Assembly: GCA_964616835.1 (NCBI GenBank)
Contig: CAZTSG010000001.1
Span: 1 to 64,000 of the forward strand
Length of the DNA stretch: 64,000 bases
DNA from: JAAOZP01 sp964616835
GTDB lineage: Archaea > Thermoproteota > EX4484-205 > JAAOZP01
Direction of reading: 5' to 3'
Positions 8,123 to 16,412 of this stretch are shown piece after piece. The notes below the pieces were generated by a model. The model saw nothing but the letters and a program-made list of their open reading frames with translations. It searched no databases and had not been told where the DNA came from. Position 1 is the first letter of the stretch. Every line of letters begins with the position of its first letter. Made by a program: the position numbers and the translations under genes.

Positions 8123-9070
8123 ATGGAATTAGCAATAGAGACAAAGAACCTTGTTAAAATATACGGAAAAGGTAGTTCGAGTATTAAGGCGCTCGACGGA
8201 ATAAGTATGAATGTCCCTAAGGCTAGTACTTTCGGCCTCTTCGGTCCAAACGGCTCGGGGAAGACGACGCTAATATCGATACTCATTGGCCTCTTATTGC
8301 CGACGAGCGGAGATGCCAAGGTCCTTGGATTCGACGCAGTTAGGGAGTCGATAGAGATAAGGAGGAGAGTCGGCTTGCTTCCAGAAGGATTCGGCTTCTA
8401 CGATCACATGACTGCGCTTGAAAACCTTATCTTCCTAGCGACTTTAGAACACATACCAAAGGATCAGAGGAAAAGCAGAGCGCTTGAAGCGCTTGAGAAA
8501 GTTGGATTGAAAGATAGGGCTAACGACAAGGTTTCAACATTCTCTAGGGGTATGAAACAGAGGCTCGGCATAGCTCAGGCCCTGCTGAAAGATCCTGAAT
8601 TACTAATATTCGACGAACCCACGGTAGGAATAGACCCAGACGGTGCTGCTGAATTCAGAAACCTGGTTAGAATGATGAATAAAGAGGGCAAGACGATCCT
8701 CATGTCCACGCACTTGCTTTACGAAGTGGGCATGGTGTGCACTCATGCTGCAATGATACGCGGGGGAAGCATTCTCGCACAGGGAAGTGTAGAAGATCTC
8801 TACAAGTCTGTCAGGGAAGCAAGGGGGTATCGTTACGAGATTCGCATTAAACCAGGCGGGGAAATACCTTTGCAGGATATAAGGTCAATATCCGGAGTGA
8901 CGGAGATCATACGGAGCGAAAACCGTGTAACAGTAGTATCTATGAAAGAAATAGGTAACGAACTGCTTTCTCTTGTTGCAAGACCACCGTTCAAAGAACT
9001 TGTTGAATCTCTAACTCCCATAGAACCCTCTTGGGAAGAAATATACCGTTTCTACCAGGGAGGTGGATGA
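8123..9070 (+). CDS. ABC transporter ATP-binding protein
   Basis: Cytoplasmic ATPase of an ABC-2 type exporter. Walker A GPNGSGKTT near 43, signature FSRGMKQRLGIAQAL near 140, Walker B LLIFDEPTVGIDPDG near 163, switch His in STHLLYEVG. The C-terminal 80 residues (GYRYEIRIKPGGE onward) are a regulatory tail common in CcmA/NatA-like proteins. Possible starts are GTG 8114, ATG 8117 and ATG 8123; I chose 8123 because GGTGA at 8113-8117 gives a Shine-Dalgarno six bases before it. The gene overlaps or abuts the stop of the secreted protein and is followed after 3 bases by the permease. Substrate unknown; no close similarity to the exporter at 15488-17174 is evident beyond the family motifs. Confidence 0.93.
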   Translation: MELAIETKNLVKIYGKGSSSIKALDGISMNVPKASTFGLFGPNGSGKTTLISILIGLLLPTSGDAKVLGFDAVRESIEIRRRVGLLPEGFGFYDHMTALENLIFLATLEHIPKDQRKSRALEALEKVGLKDRANDKVSTFSRGMKQRLGIAQALLKDPELLIFDEPTVGIDPDGAAEFRNLVRMMNKEGKTILMSTHLLYEVGMVCTHAAMIRGGSILAQGSVEDLYKSVREARGYRYEIRIKPGGEIPLQDIRSISGVTEIIRSENRVTVVSMKEIGNELLSLVARPPFKELVESLTPIEPSWEEIYRFYQGGG

Positions 9071-9073
9071 GAA

Positions 9074-10039
9074 ATGATGAGTGACGCTTTCTCGATTGCA
9101 CGGAAGGAATTTGTCGATGCAGTAACTGGTAAGAGGCTATGGCTGGTTGCAGGAATATTCCTATTGTTTTCAATAGCCAGCACTTATTCAACATCCTTTG
9201 GCTTCATGATGGGGATTCAGCAAGCAACAAGGCAGATGGTTCAGATAGCTTCAGCAATAGCTTCGACAACAGCATACATGGCTCCATTACTAGGCATAGC
9301 ATTAGCCTTCGACGCCGTGTCTGGGGAAAGGGAGCGCGGAACCCTTAGGCTCCTGCTTTCAAGACCAATATACAGGGAGGATGTGATAAACGGGAAGATA
9401 ATATCAGCGCTCGCCGTAATAAGTTTAACTATGGCAATATCCTCGTTGGCATCAATATCAGTCTCAATACTACTGCACAATGTTGCTGTTACGCTCGACG
9501 ATACTGCAAGAATCTGTGTCTTCGTAGCTTTTTCAATAATTCTCTCCTTCGCATACTATGCCTTATCGCTTTTCATCTCGACATTCTCAAGCAAATCAAG
9601 CCACTCGCTCATAATTAGCATAGGCATCTGGATTTTCTTTGCATTTATACTGCCCATAATAAGTAGCCTAGTTGCATTCATTGTCTTAGGGTCCCCTCCT
9701 GCTAGGGCTATTACTGTTTTCAATATGACGCAGAGACAGCAGTTCGGAAACTTCACGTTTCCAAGAGAGTCGGAAGAATATTTAAACTACAGGAAGAGGG
9801 TAGCAGAGATCTCGAGCACAGTAGAGTCTTTTTCAATAAATTATCATTACACGCAAATAACTAGTTCGCTCTTCGGCTTTGTCACAGGGCCTCTTGAATT
9901 CGGGCAGAGGGGAAGAGCAACCGCCAGCATTTCTACAGTGCTTTCAACACGCATAGCTGACATCGTGATACTCATAGTCTTCCCAATGGTCTTCCTATTC
10001 GCCTCCTACATGGTGTTTACGAAGAGACAGGAAAAATAG
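9074..10039 (+). CDS. ABC-2 type permease (NosY-like)
   Basis: Membrane component of the exporter encoded just upstream. The 321-residue protein has a cytoplasmic N terminus, a first helix at about 23-45, a hydrophobic block near 70-80, the family phrase FDAVSGERERGTLRLLLSRPI at about 80-100 (shown by its parts VSGERERGTL and LLLSRP), then helices near 115-135, 150-172, 180-205 and 290-312. A hydrophilic stretch (210-285) separates the last helix, as in ABC2_membrane_3 proteins such as NosY. It begins at ATG 9074 behind GGAGGTGG at 9060-9066. Completes the BlaI-linked operon. Confidence 0.88.
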   Translation: MMSDAFSIARKEFVDAVTGKRLWLVAGIFLLFSIASTYSTSFGFMMGIQQATRQMVQIASAIASTTAYMAPLLGIALAFDAVSGERERGTLRLLLSRPIYREDVINGKIISALAVISLTMAISSLASISVSILLHNVAVTLDDTARICVFVAFSIILSFAYYALSLFISTFSSKSSHSLIISIGIWIFFAFILPIISSLVAFIVLGSPPARAITVFNMTQRQQFGNFTFPRESEEYLNYRKRVAEISSTVESFSINYHYTQITSSLFGFVTGPLEFGQRGRATASISTVLSTRIADIVILIVFPMVFLFASYMVFTKRQEK

Positions 10040-10077
10040 ACAGATATTTTCTCTCAAATAAAACACTATTAGTTTTC

Positions 10078-10956
10078 TCAACGCTTATTTTCATACTCCA
10101 TCGTTAATGCTCCAATATTGCCTGTTAGAGGTAATTTACTGGCTACGGGATCTCCATAGTAAGTCCTGACATGCACTTCTCCAATGGGTAGGAGGTGGTT
10201 TAACAGGCTGGCCAAATCTGAAGGGTTTAATGTCGTGTAGAATGGGTTTACCTCAATTATCTTTTTCGATGCCTCGACGCCACGTAGTTTTCTGAACACG
10301 TAGTCGTTGAAAGTGTAGAACTTGTCTTCAAGAATTAATCCATGGAGTTCTTCGATAATTGCTATGGTGCTCCCATATCTCAAGACCTTGCCCTTTGTTT
10401 TTAAATCCTCAAAGGCTTCTTCCGTTATTTTGACAGGGTAATAGCCGAAGTTGATAACACCATTTCTCTCCGAGAAGCCTATAGCATTCTTCAAATCGTG
10501 CCACTCAACATCATACGTTACTTTTCGAGCCCCAGAAACATCATTAAACGGTTGCGAGATGGTGTAATAAAGCCTCCTGTAGATCTTTCTGAATCCAACT
10601 TTTTCAAAGAGGCTTACTGCTAAAGCATTATCCTCCATGACGAAAAGATAAACATGTTTGGAATTTAGACTGTTCAAGGCTATTTTTAAAAGACTGCTCC
10701 CTATCCCTCTCCCCCTGAAAACCTTATGGACCAGTAGGCCCCCAATATAACCGGAATCGTAAATATAGTTCAGCGAATAAATGCATCCAATAACTTCATC
10801 ATTAATCTCCGCTACAAAAATTTTGAAGCTTTCTAATTGGCTTAGCGTTTTCACTATGGGAATATTCATCAGATACGTGAAGGGGATGCCCTCATGCTGT
10901 TCGAACAGCTTAACTATTTTATCCACATCCCTGCTCTCCTTGATGACAATACCCAT
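10078..10956 (-). CDS. GNAT family N-acetyltransferase
   Basis: Acyl-CoA dependent acetyltransferase. Residues 1-150 form the GNAT fold, with the acetyl-CoA binding phrase VFRGRGIGSSLLKIAL near 78-93 and a beta4-alpha4 region LFVMEDNALAVSLFEKVGFRKIYR near 104-127 (quoted by its parts NALAVSLFEK and VGFRK). Residues 150-292 are a second, poorly recognisable domain, so the protein is longer than a simple GNAT. It begins 15 bases after the DNA ligase stop on the same strand and is probably cotranscribed. Acceptor substrate unknown. Confidence 0.8.
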   Translation of the reverse strand: MGIVIKESRDVDKIVKLFEQHEGIPFTYLMNIPIVKTLSQLESFKIFVAEINDEVIGCIYSLNYIYDSGYIGGLLVHKVFRGRGIGSSLLKIALNSLNSKHVYLFVMEDNALAVSLFEKVGFRKIYRRLYYTISQPFNDVSGARKVTYDVEWHDLKNAIGFSERNGVINFGYYPVKITEEAFEDLKTKGKVLRYGSTIAIIEELHGLILEDKFYTFNDYVFRKLRGVEASKKIIEVNPFYTTLNPSDLASLLNHLLPIGEVHVRTYYGDPVASKLPLTGNIGALTMEYENKR

Positions 10957-10971
10957 CCTACTGCAGCTTAC

Positions 10972-12588
10972 TCAATAGTCTGACTCAAAAGTGTTTCTTA
11001 AAACTCCCTTCTTCTCCTGCTGCCTCCTGTATAATTCGCCGACTCTCTTCAAAGTATCTACTTCGGATAGTGGTTTATCGCTTCGTATCCTTGTTATTCT
11101 CGCAAACCTTAGGGCGAAGCCAGACCTGTACTTCGGGCTCCTCTGTATTTCGCTGTAGGCTACTTCAACAACTATCTCCGGCTTAACCCAGACAGTATTA
11201 TCTTCTTCACCTATCTTCAGCTCTAATAGTCTCCTCGTCATTTCTTCAAACTCCTCGTCAGTTAAACCCTTGAATGTTTTCCCTATTATCTCATAGTTTC
11301 CAGTCTCCTCGTCTAATGCTGCTAAGAAGTAATCGCTTAACCATCCTGTCCTCCTACCGTATCCCCATTGGGCACCTACAATAACCAGGTCCAAGTAGTC
11401 TGCTGTTTTCAGTTTAAACCAGAGGTTGCCTCTTGCTCCAGGTATGTAGGGGCTTTGGAGAGACTTAGCTACAACTCCCTCATGCCCTTCCTCAACAGCT
11501 TTTCTCATGAATTCCTCAGCCTCACTGATGTTTGAAGTAATTATTCTAGGGGTTAATTCTGAAGGCTTTACGATTCTTTCAAGCTCTTCCCATCTCCTAG
11601 AATACGGCTCGTCTATTAACTGCCTGCCGTTCAGATAAATCACGTCGAAAAGATATAGTTTTAGAGGTATGCGCTTCATCTCCTCCTCGATATTCTTAAC
11701 CTTAGTAAACCTCCTCATCAAGTCTTGGAACGGCAACGGCCTGCCGTCAGCCCCTACGGCTATGGCTTCACCGTCGAGTATGGCTTCTTCAGCATCTACT
11801 CCGTTAACAACTTCTTCGACCACGTCTGGAATGCTCACAGTCACTTCCGTTAAACGCCTGCTGAAAATCTTAATCTCGCTCCCTTTCTTATGAATCTGTA
11901 CCCTCGCCCCGTCAAACTTGTATTCGAGAGCAACAGCCTTATGATACTTGAATACCTCTTGAAAACTGTAGGCCATTTGCGCGAGCATCGGCTTAACCGG
12001 ATGGAAAAGCGTTAGACTAATGGACTTTAAACCCTCCTTGCCTGAGGTGAGGGCGACTTCAGCAACCTTGCCAAGGTTTCCCGAGAACATTAAAGCCCTC
12101 CTGACGAGGTCTAGGCTAGTGTTGGATGCCTTAGAAATGGCTTCAAGCATTACCCCCTCTCCAACTCCATGCTGCATTTCTCCAAAAATGTTTTTCACAA
12201 TATACTTTGCTTCAAGCTCTGAAGCTCTTTCAAGCATCGACCTTAACAGAAGCTCCTTATTCTCCCTGGACTTTGGTCCTGTAACCTTTGCAATCCTATC
12301 GAAATAGTCTGCAACATTTAAAATAGTGAGGGGCTTTTCGAAAAGAGTTTTCTGAGGTGTAGACTCTAAGATCCTGCTTATTGTTGCAAAGCCTATTTCA
12401 AGAGTTTTAGAAGAAGACTCCGGAAATATTTCACCCACTATCAAGAGCACTGCTGGCGCTATTTCTTCCCTCTTAAGCTTCTTCAAGAACTCGCTTATCA
12501 TCTTAACTTTCTCCAACCTCTTAGTTGTTCTGGAGAGTTTTTCACAGAGCTCCGCAAGCTTGCTGAACAACGTATACTGACCTTCCAT
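10972..12588 (-). CDS. lig: ATP-dependent DNA ligase
   Basis: Seals nicks during replication and repair, presumably after FEN-1 (53549) and with PCNA. Order: alpha-helical DNA-binding domain (1-195), adenylation domain with the nucleotide-attaching lysine in EYKFDGAR (Lys224), further nucleotidyltransferase motifs ILDGEAIAV, YLFDVIYLNG, EGVVAKS and WFKLK, then an OB-fold domain ending near 520 (YRSGFALRFARITRIR region). Length 538 is shorter than some crenarchaeal ligases of about 600, yet all motifs are present. ATG 12588 follows CGGAGGAA, a clear Shine-Dalgarno. Confidence 0.95.
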   Translation of the reverse strand: MEGQYTLFSKLAELCEKLSRTTKRLEKVKMISEFLKKLKREEIAPAVLLIVGEIFPESSSKTLEIGFATISRILESTPQKTLFEKPLTILNVADYFDRIAKVTGPKSRENKELLLRSMLERASELEAKYIVKNIFGEMQHGVGEGVMLEAISKASNTSLDLVRRALMFSGNLGKVAEVALTSGKEGLKSISLTLFHPVKPMLAQMAYSFQEVFKYHKAVALEYKFDGARVQIHKKGSEIKIFSRRLTEVTVSIPDVVEEVVNGVDAEEAILDGEAIAVGADGRPLPFQDLMRRFTKVKNIEEEMKRIPLKLYLFDVIYLNGRQLIDEPYSRRWEELERIVKPSELTPRIITSNISEAEEFMRKAVEEGHEGVVAKSLQSPYIPGARGNLWFKLKTADYLDLVIVGAQWGYGRRTGWLSDYFLAALDEETGNYEIIGKTFKGLTDEEFEEMTRRLLELKIGEEDNTVWVKPEIVVEVAYSEIQRSPKYRSGFALRFARITRIRSDKPLSEVDTLKRVGELYRRQQEKKGVLRNTFESDY

Positions 12589-12669
12589 TTTCCTCCGGCT
12601 CTTCGGAGGAATAATGCTTGGAAAGCTGATAAACCTATTGTGTTTTTAAGCAGGTAAATCCTCTGCATC

Positions 12670-13077
12670 ATGAGCCCAATGGCTGTCGAGAAGCTATCAC
12701 TAGCATTGGCGAGGGCGATCTTCTACTTTAAAGGGTTTATCTGGCTTCTTAAGAGGAGGAGAGCGTATTCGATGGAAGACGTTTTAAAACTCTTCTATAT
12801 AGATTTCCTCAAAATAGATGAGAAGTATATCGAAGTCGTAAAGCTGGATGAGAACGAGCTCATAACTAGGTGTAGCAATCCATGTCCTATTTTAGAGCTT
12901 GCTAAGCGTCTTAATCTAGATACTAAGTATGTATGTAAAGAGGTCTCCGAACCGGTCTGCAAATTCGTATTGAACAAGCTTAATCCAAGGCTAGTGTTTG
13001 AGAGAAACTATGAACACGTAAGACCATACGTTGAGAGCTGCGAAGAACGCATATATTGGAGGCAAGGTGAGAAATAA
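12670..13077 (+). CDS. Small Cys-containing protein, possibly ATC hydrolase/vinyl-reductase-like
   Basis: 135 residues. The N terminus is an amphipathic helical region rich in Arg/Lys (about 1-45); the rest holds four Cys: RCSNPCPILELAK, YVCKEV, PVCKFV and SCEERIYW. The pattern Cys...Pro...hydrophobic helix...Cys...NPRL-F...Cys at the C terminus resembles archaeal proteins distantly related to L-2-amino-thiazoline-4-carboxylate hydrolase, a family with a similar NPxL-x-F and terminal C-x-F arrangement. This is a motif-level impression only. Divergent from the ligase gene with 81 bases between, ATG 12670. Function unknown. Confidence 0.55.
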   Translation: MSPMAVEKLSLALARAIFYFKGFIWLLKRRRAYSMEDVLKLFYIDFLKIDEKYIEVVKLDENELITRCSNPCPILELAKRLNLDTKYVCKEVSEPVCKFVLNKLNPRLVFERNYEHVRPYVESCEERIYWRQGEK

Positions 13078-13131
13078 AGTTGCCTAGAAGCTACTGGTTG
13101 CGGCGGTATTGTTAAGCATATTTTTGAAGGA

Positions 13132-14208
13132 TTAGCTAATCAGAAGTTCCTCTAGCCCAAGGGCTCTGTAATAAGCCTTTAGCGACCCTCCGTGCAGCAA
13201 TACCCTCATGGCGGAGGCTAGTTTCACAGCAATCTCCTCTTCCCATCTCCTCCCAAACCTCTTCCTAGACTCCGCTGCAACACGTCTAATTGCTTCAGCA
13301 TGGTTTAACCCCTTCTCTAGCAGGTTGAGAACCTCAAGAACGTCTCGGGGGATTTTTAACGCGCTAATCTCGTCTTCATAGCTTAGGGTTAAGAGCCTCA
13401 GGTATTCGCCTACTGTAACTGGTTTCCCATTCCAGCATAGTGTTGCATTAACGCCTCTCCGAGCCGCCTCAACCCTAGACTGAAGATAGGCTTCATGCGT
13501 TAAATTGTTGCAGGCTTTACTTCCATTCATCCAAGCTGAAGTCAAAATCCTCAGTATTGTCATCACGGTGCAAATGTACGGGGGAATGTTGCTGTCGCAA
13601 ACCCTTATTTCAAGCGTAGGAGGCTTATGCTTATTCGCTGGGTTAAGATTCATCTCCCTGTAGTGGTTCTGGTTTAACTCGCCTTTGGTTACGGGTATGC
13701 AGTACCTTCCTCCAACGCGCAGCATCCTGTTAGACGAGTATCTCGTTATCCTCCTCCTCCAGACCGGTGAGTTGGAGGAAACCGCTATGAGGAAAGGAAT
13801 ATGGTCGTGAATATAGTTTGCTAGGCTCAGAGCCTCCTCTCTTCCCAACCCCTTCTCTTTAAAACCTATGTGGAAGTGTGCCCCTGCAAACCTGTCGTTC
13901 CACCCTCCTATTGGAAGTGGGAGAGCATTACAGCTATTAGATGGATCAGCGTATTTCCCGAGACCTCGGTCTATAGCATATAGCGCCTCAGTTATGTTTT
14001 CAAAAGGCTTAGTAACGTATTCCGAACCTATACTCTTATCGATGGTAAACCTTTCCCCGCCTTCCGAAGACTTTTCACTGGGAAGCAGCACGCTTCTCGA
14101 TATTCTTTTCTCCCTAATCAAGATAGTGTAGCACTCTATCTCAACACCTATCGTGATAGGCTCCTTCTCCTCAACCAGCATGCAACTTGTGCTTCTCGTT
14201 TTCAGCAA
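13132..14208 (-). CDS. GCS2-like carboxylate-amine ligase
   Basis: ATP-dependent ligase of the glutamate-cysteine ligase 2 type, expected to join a carboxylate to an amine. Recognisable blocks in the 358-residue protein: GVEIECYTI near 22-30 (Mg-ATP binding Glu pair), GAHFHIGF near 114-121, SSNSPVWRRRITRYSSNR near 148-165, REMNLNPANKHKPPTLEIRV near 190-209. C terminus (310-358) is helical. Crenarchaea are not known to make glutathione, so the real substrates are open. Alone in its transcription unit, divergent from the gene-free tract that follows. Start ATG 14208; Met11 is an alternative. Confidence 0.75.
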   Translation of the reverse strand: MLKTRSTSCMLVEEKEPITIGVEIECYTILIREKRISRSVLLPSEKSSEGGERFTIDKSIGSEYVTKPFENITEALYAIDRGLGKYADPSNSCNALPLPIGGWNDRFAGAHFHIGFKEKGLGREEALSLANYIHDHIPFLIAVSSNSPVWRRRITRYSSNRMLRVGGRYCIPVTKGELNQNHYREMNLNPANKHKPPTLEIRVCDSNIPPYICTVMTILRILTSAWMNGSKACNNLTHEAYLQSRVEAARRGVNATLCWNGKPVTVGEYLRLLTLSYEDEISALKIPRDVLEVLNLLEKGLNHAEAIRRVAAESRKRFGRRWEEEIAVKLASAMRVLLHGGSLKAYYRALGLEELLIS

Positions 14209-14488
14209 GCTACTAACGTTAAGGCGAAATATAAAATTTATCTTATAATTAAATCTATTTTACTAAATGAATAATGGTTCTTTCCCATTATTCAACGAGG
14301 CTTTTCAACGATTCCTGTTTTGAATCACGATTCGTGTTCTTAACTGGTTTCAGTGTTTTAAACAGAGGTCTAAATCCTTTTAATCCTTCAACAGTTTTAA
14401 ACAGGCTAGGAGAAACTGGAAAGATTTTTCCTAAGCCGATTATCTTTAAAAAACACGTCTTGCAGGAAAACAACTCTCTGAATAACAC

Positions 14489-14507
14489 TGGGAAAAACTG
14501 TTTCCCA
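14489..14507. repeat. Inverted repeat TGGGAAA-N5-TTTCCCA
   Basis: Perfect 7-bp arms around AACTG. It stands alone in the gene-free tract, far from either flanking start codon, so a role as an operator of those genes is not obvious. Confidence 0.5.
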
Positions 14508-14820
14508 ACCATAATTGAAGAATTCTCCGAAAACTGTTTGCATTAAAACAGTTAATTTCCGAGAGAGACTTCTAACATCATTGTCATTTCCAAAGCATTT
14601 TTTAACCCTTTTTCGAAAACAGATTGAAAATTGAAGATGCTTCAAATAAACCGGCTCTAGAAAGAAATGGTTTGAAATACTCTGTGTTTCTGAAAGCTAT
14701 AGTATGCAAGACCAAGGAGACAAACTGGTTCCTAAAAAACCGTAAGCATGTGGAACATTGTAGCTGGCAAACCTATTTCTGGGCTTAGACGAACCTGCCT
14801 GCCATAGAAATTAATTCTAA

Positions 14821-14853
14821 GCGGGTTTCCCCGCCTGTTCAACACAGTTGAAC
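14821..14853. repeat. Two adjacent perfect hairpins
   Basis: GCGGG-TTTC-CCCGC (14821-14834) is followed two bases later by GTTCAAC-ACA-GTTGAAC (14837-14853). Both stems are perfect, and a weaker dyad AGAA-ATTAA-TTCT lies just upstream. Two tight consecutive stems suggest a structured transcript or terminator. Confidence 0.5.
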
Positions 14854-15023
14854 CGTCTCAAATGGAGAGCTGAATATATGTTGAAACAAGAAGGGTTGCG
14901 AATAAGCATGCAGGCAACTATGGCTGAAGAATGTGTTTCTACTTGGTTTAAAACCTAGATTATTGATTCTACGATGTTGGATCAATGAAGGTTTATGGCT
15001 GTGCAAAGTTCAGGAAAACTTTA

Positions 15024-15050
15024 TATCTAGGTATGTGATATACTTAGATA
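15024..15050. promoter_or_regulatory. Candidate PadR operator
   Basis: 27-bp palindrome: outer arms TATCTA/TAGATA, inner arms GTAT/ATAC, 11 of 13 base pairs symmetric about position 15037. It overlaps the TATA-like TTTATATC and reaches to the expected start site of the PadR gene (ATG 15063), so bound protein would block transcription. Autoregulation is typical of PadR-ABC exporter operons. Confidence 0.65.
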
Positions 15051-15062
15051 GGTGATATTAAG

Positions 15063-15473
15063 ATGTGTGGTGGAAGGAAACTGCCTGCTGGATCATGCTA
15101 CCACGGTGAAGGAGGGTGCCACGGTGAAGGGGGGCACATCTATCTTAAGGAAACCCCTGTTAGAGGGCTTTTACACCTATCAATCCTGAACTTGGTTAAG
15201 AACGGGCCTGTTTACGGTGCTGAAATATATAGGGCTTTAAAAGAAAAGTATAACATTGAGGCTCCAAAAGCCATAATCTACGGTCTACTGAGAAGAATGG
15301 AGTACGCTGGCTTCCTAGCTTCAACATGGGATGTGGAGGGTGGAGGGCCTGCGAGAAGAAAGTATAAGATTACTGAGGAAGGATTAGACTATCTTAAAGA
15401 CTCGCTGGAAAACCTTAGGAAGGTTAAGGGGGTAATCGACATTCTCCTCGCTGAGGATGTTGGCAAAGCCTAA
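15063..15473 (+). CDS. PadR family transcriptional regulator with Cys/His-rich N terminus
   Basis: Winged-helix regulator of 136 residues: PadR domain at about 35-115 (LLHLSILNLVKNGPVYGAEIY in parts, then IYGLLRRMEYAGFL and the wing GGGPARRKYKIT), followed by a short dimerisation helix. The first 25 residues are unusual: Cys2, Cys12, His14, Cys19, His20 and His25 in a duplicated HGEGG unit, encoded by an 18-bp tandem repeat at 15101-15136. This could bind a metal. It heads an operon with an ABC ATPase (14 bases on) and permease and has a palindrome over its promoter, so it probably represses the exporter until a ligand binds. Confidence 0.88.
   Translation: MCGGRKLPAGSCYHGEGGCHGEGGHIYLKETPVRGLLHLSILNLVKNGPVYGAEIYRALKEKYNIEAPKAIIYGLLRRMEYAGFLASTWDVEGGGPARRKYKITEEGLDYLKDSLENLRKVKGVIDILLAEDVGKA
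15101..15136 (+). repeat. 18-bp tandem duplication inside the PadR gene
   Basis: CCACGGTGAAGG begins at 15101 and again at 15119, each followed by a G-rich six bases. The copies encode two His-Gly-Glu-Gly-Gly units in frame and so double the number of potential metal-binding Cys/His residues. Confidence 0.75.
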
Positions 15474-15487
15474 AGGCGGCGAATCCT

Positions 15488-16408
15488 GTGAAAGCTATAG
15501 ATGCTTTAGACCTTTACAAAAGGTTCGGTAGCATAGTGGCTGTAGACAGTGTTAGCTTCCAGGTGGAGGAAGGCGAGATATTCGGTCTTCTAGGTCCAAA
15601 CGGTGCCGGTAAGACGACGACTATCCGCATGTTAACAGGCATACTCAAGCCTGATAGAGGAGAGGCTAGAATAATGGGGTACAATATCCATAAGGATCCT
15701 GTTAAAGCAAGAATGTTGATCGGGGTGGTTCCTGAAGAGGCTAATCCGTATCCTGACCTGTCAGCTTGGGATAACCTGATGCTGGTTGGACGCTTATATG
15801 GTCTTCCGAAACACGCAGTGGGGGACAGAGCCTCTAGTCTGCTAAGACTCTTAGACCTATACGATGCTAGGAAACGGAGGGCTGGAAACCTTTCTAAGGG
15901 GATGAGGCAGAAGCTTCTCGTGGCTATGGCTTTAATCGGAGAGCCTAAGGTACTCTTCTTAGATGAACCTACATCCGGGCTTGATGTGTTGAGCACTAGA
16001 AAGATACGTAGCCTAATCCTTGACTTGAAGAAGAATGGTGTCACCATTCTTCTGACGACGCATAACGTAGAGGAGGCTGGAACTCTATGCGACAGGATTC
16101 TCATAATAAATGGTGGGCGAGTGGTTGAGATGGGGACTCCAGAAGACCTTAGAATTAAGTCCGGGCTGTACACTTATGTGTCTGTGACGCTTAACAGAGC
16201 AGTAGACGAGAAGGATGCAGCGGGATTCTTTGATGAGTGGGATTACAGGATTCAGGGTTCTAGGATTCTCTTTGTTTGCAGTGATCTGACAAAACTGATG
16301 GTTAGAATAGTTGAATACGCTAAGGCGAAGGGTCTCGACATAGTCAACATAAGCACAGCACCGCCAAGCTTAGAGGACGTGTTTGTAAAAGTCATTGCAG
16401 GAGGATAG
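15488..16408 (+). CDS. ABC transporter ATP-binding protein (DrrA-like)
   Basis: ATPase of a drug or lipid type exporter, 306 residues. Walker A GPNGAGKTT near 39, signature LSKGMRQKLLVAMAL near 136, Walker B VLFLDEPTSGLD near 157, switch His in TTHNVEEAG. The C-terminal 80 residues form the tail seen in DrrA/CcmA proteins (PPSLEDVFVKV is the usual ending). It begins with GTG 15488, 15 bases past the PadR stop. The permease start codon lies 5 bases after its stop. Regulated with the PadR gene. Confidence 0.94.
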   Translation: MKAIDALDLYKRFGSIVAVDSVSFQVEEGEIFGLLGPNGAGKTTTIRMLTGILKPDRGEARIMGYNIHKDPVKARMLIGVVPEEANPYPDLSAWDNLMLVGRLYGLPKHAVGDRASSLLRLLDLYDARKRRAGNLSKGMRQKLLVAMALIGEPKVLFLDEPTSGLDVLSTRKIRSLILDLKKNGVTILLTTHNVEEAGTLCDRILIINGGRVVEMGTPEDLRIKSGLYTYVSVTLNRAVDEKDAAGFFDEWDYRIQGSRILFVCSDLTKLMVRIVEYAKAKGLDIVNISTAPPSLEDVFVKVIAGG

Positions 16409-16412
16409 AAGG

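Larger units (their letters stand above)
14209..15023. other. Gene-free divergent intergenic tract with repeated words and dyads
   Basis: About 815 bases between two divergently transcribed genes, the longest stretch here without a supportable gene. Open frames on both strands lack motifs and have unlikely composition. Recurrent words: GTTTTAAACAG at 14355-14365 and 14394-14404, and AAACTG or its complement CAGTTT many times. Dyads at 14489-14507 and 14821-14853 are listed apart. It could hold promoters, a structured RNA or a replication-related element; no Cdc6/Orc1 gene is in the window. Confidence 0.45.

Noticed and set aside
14274..14645. Short frames on both strands in the gene-free tract
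   Set aside because: Unusual composition, no motif, no promoter or Shine-Dalgarno in the right place.
15101..15136. Possible CRISPR-like repeat
   Set aside because: Two adjacent copies with no spacer, within a coding gene. No CRISPR array was seen in the window.
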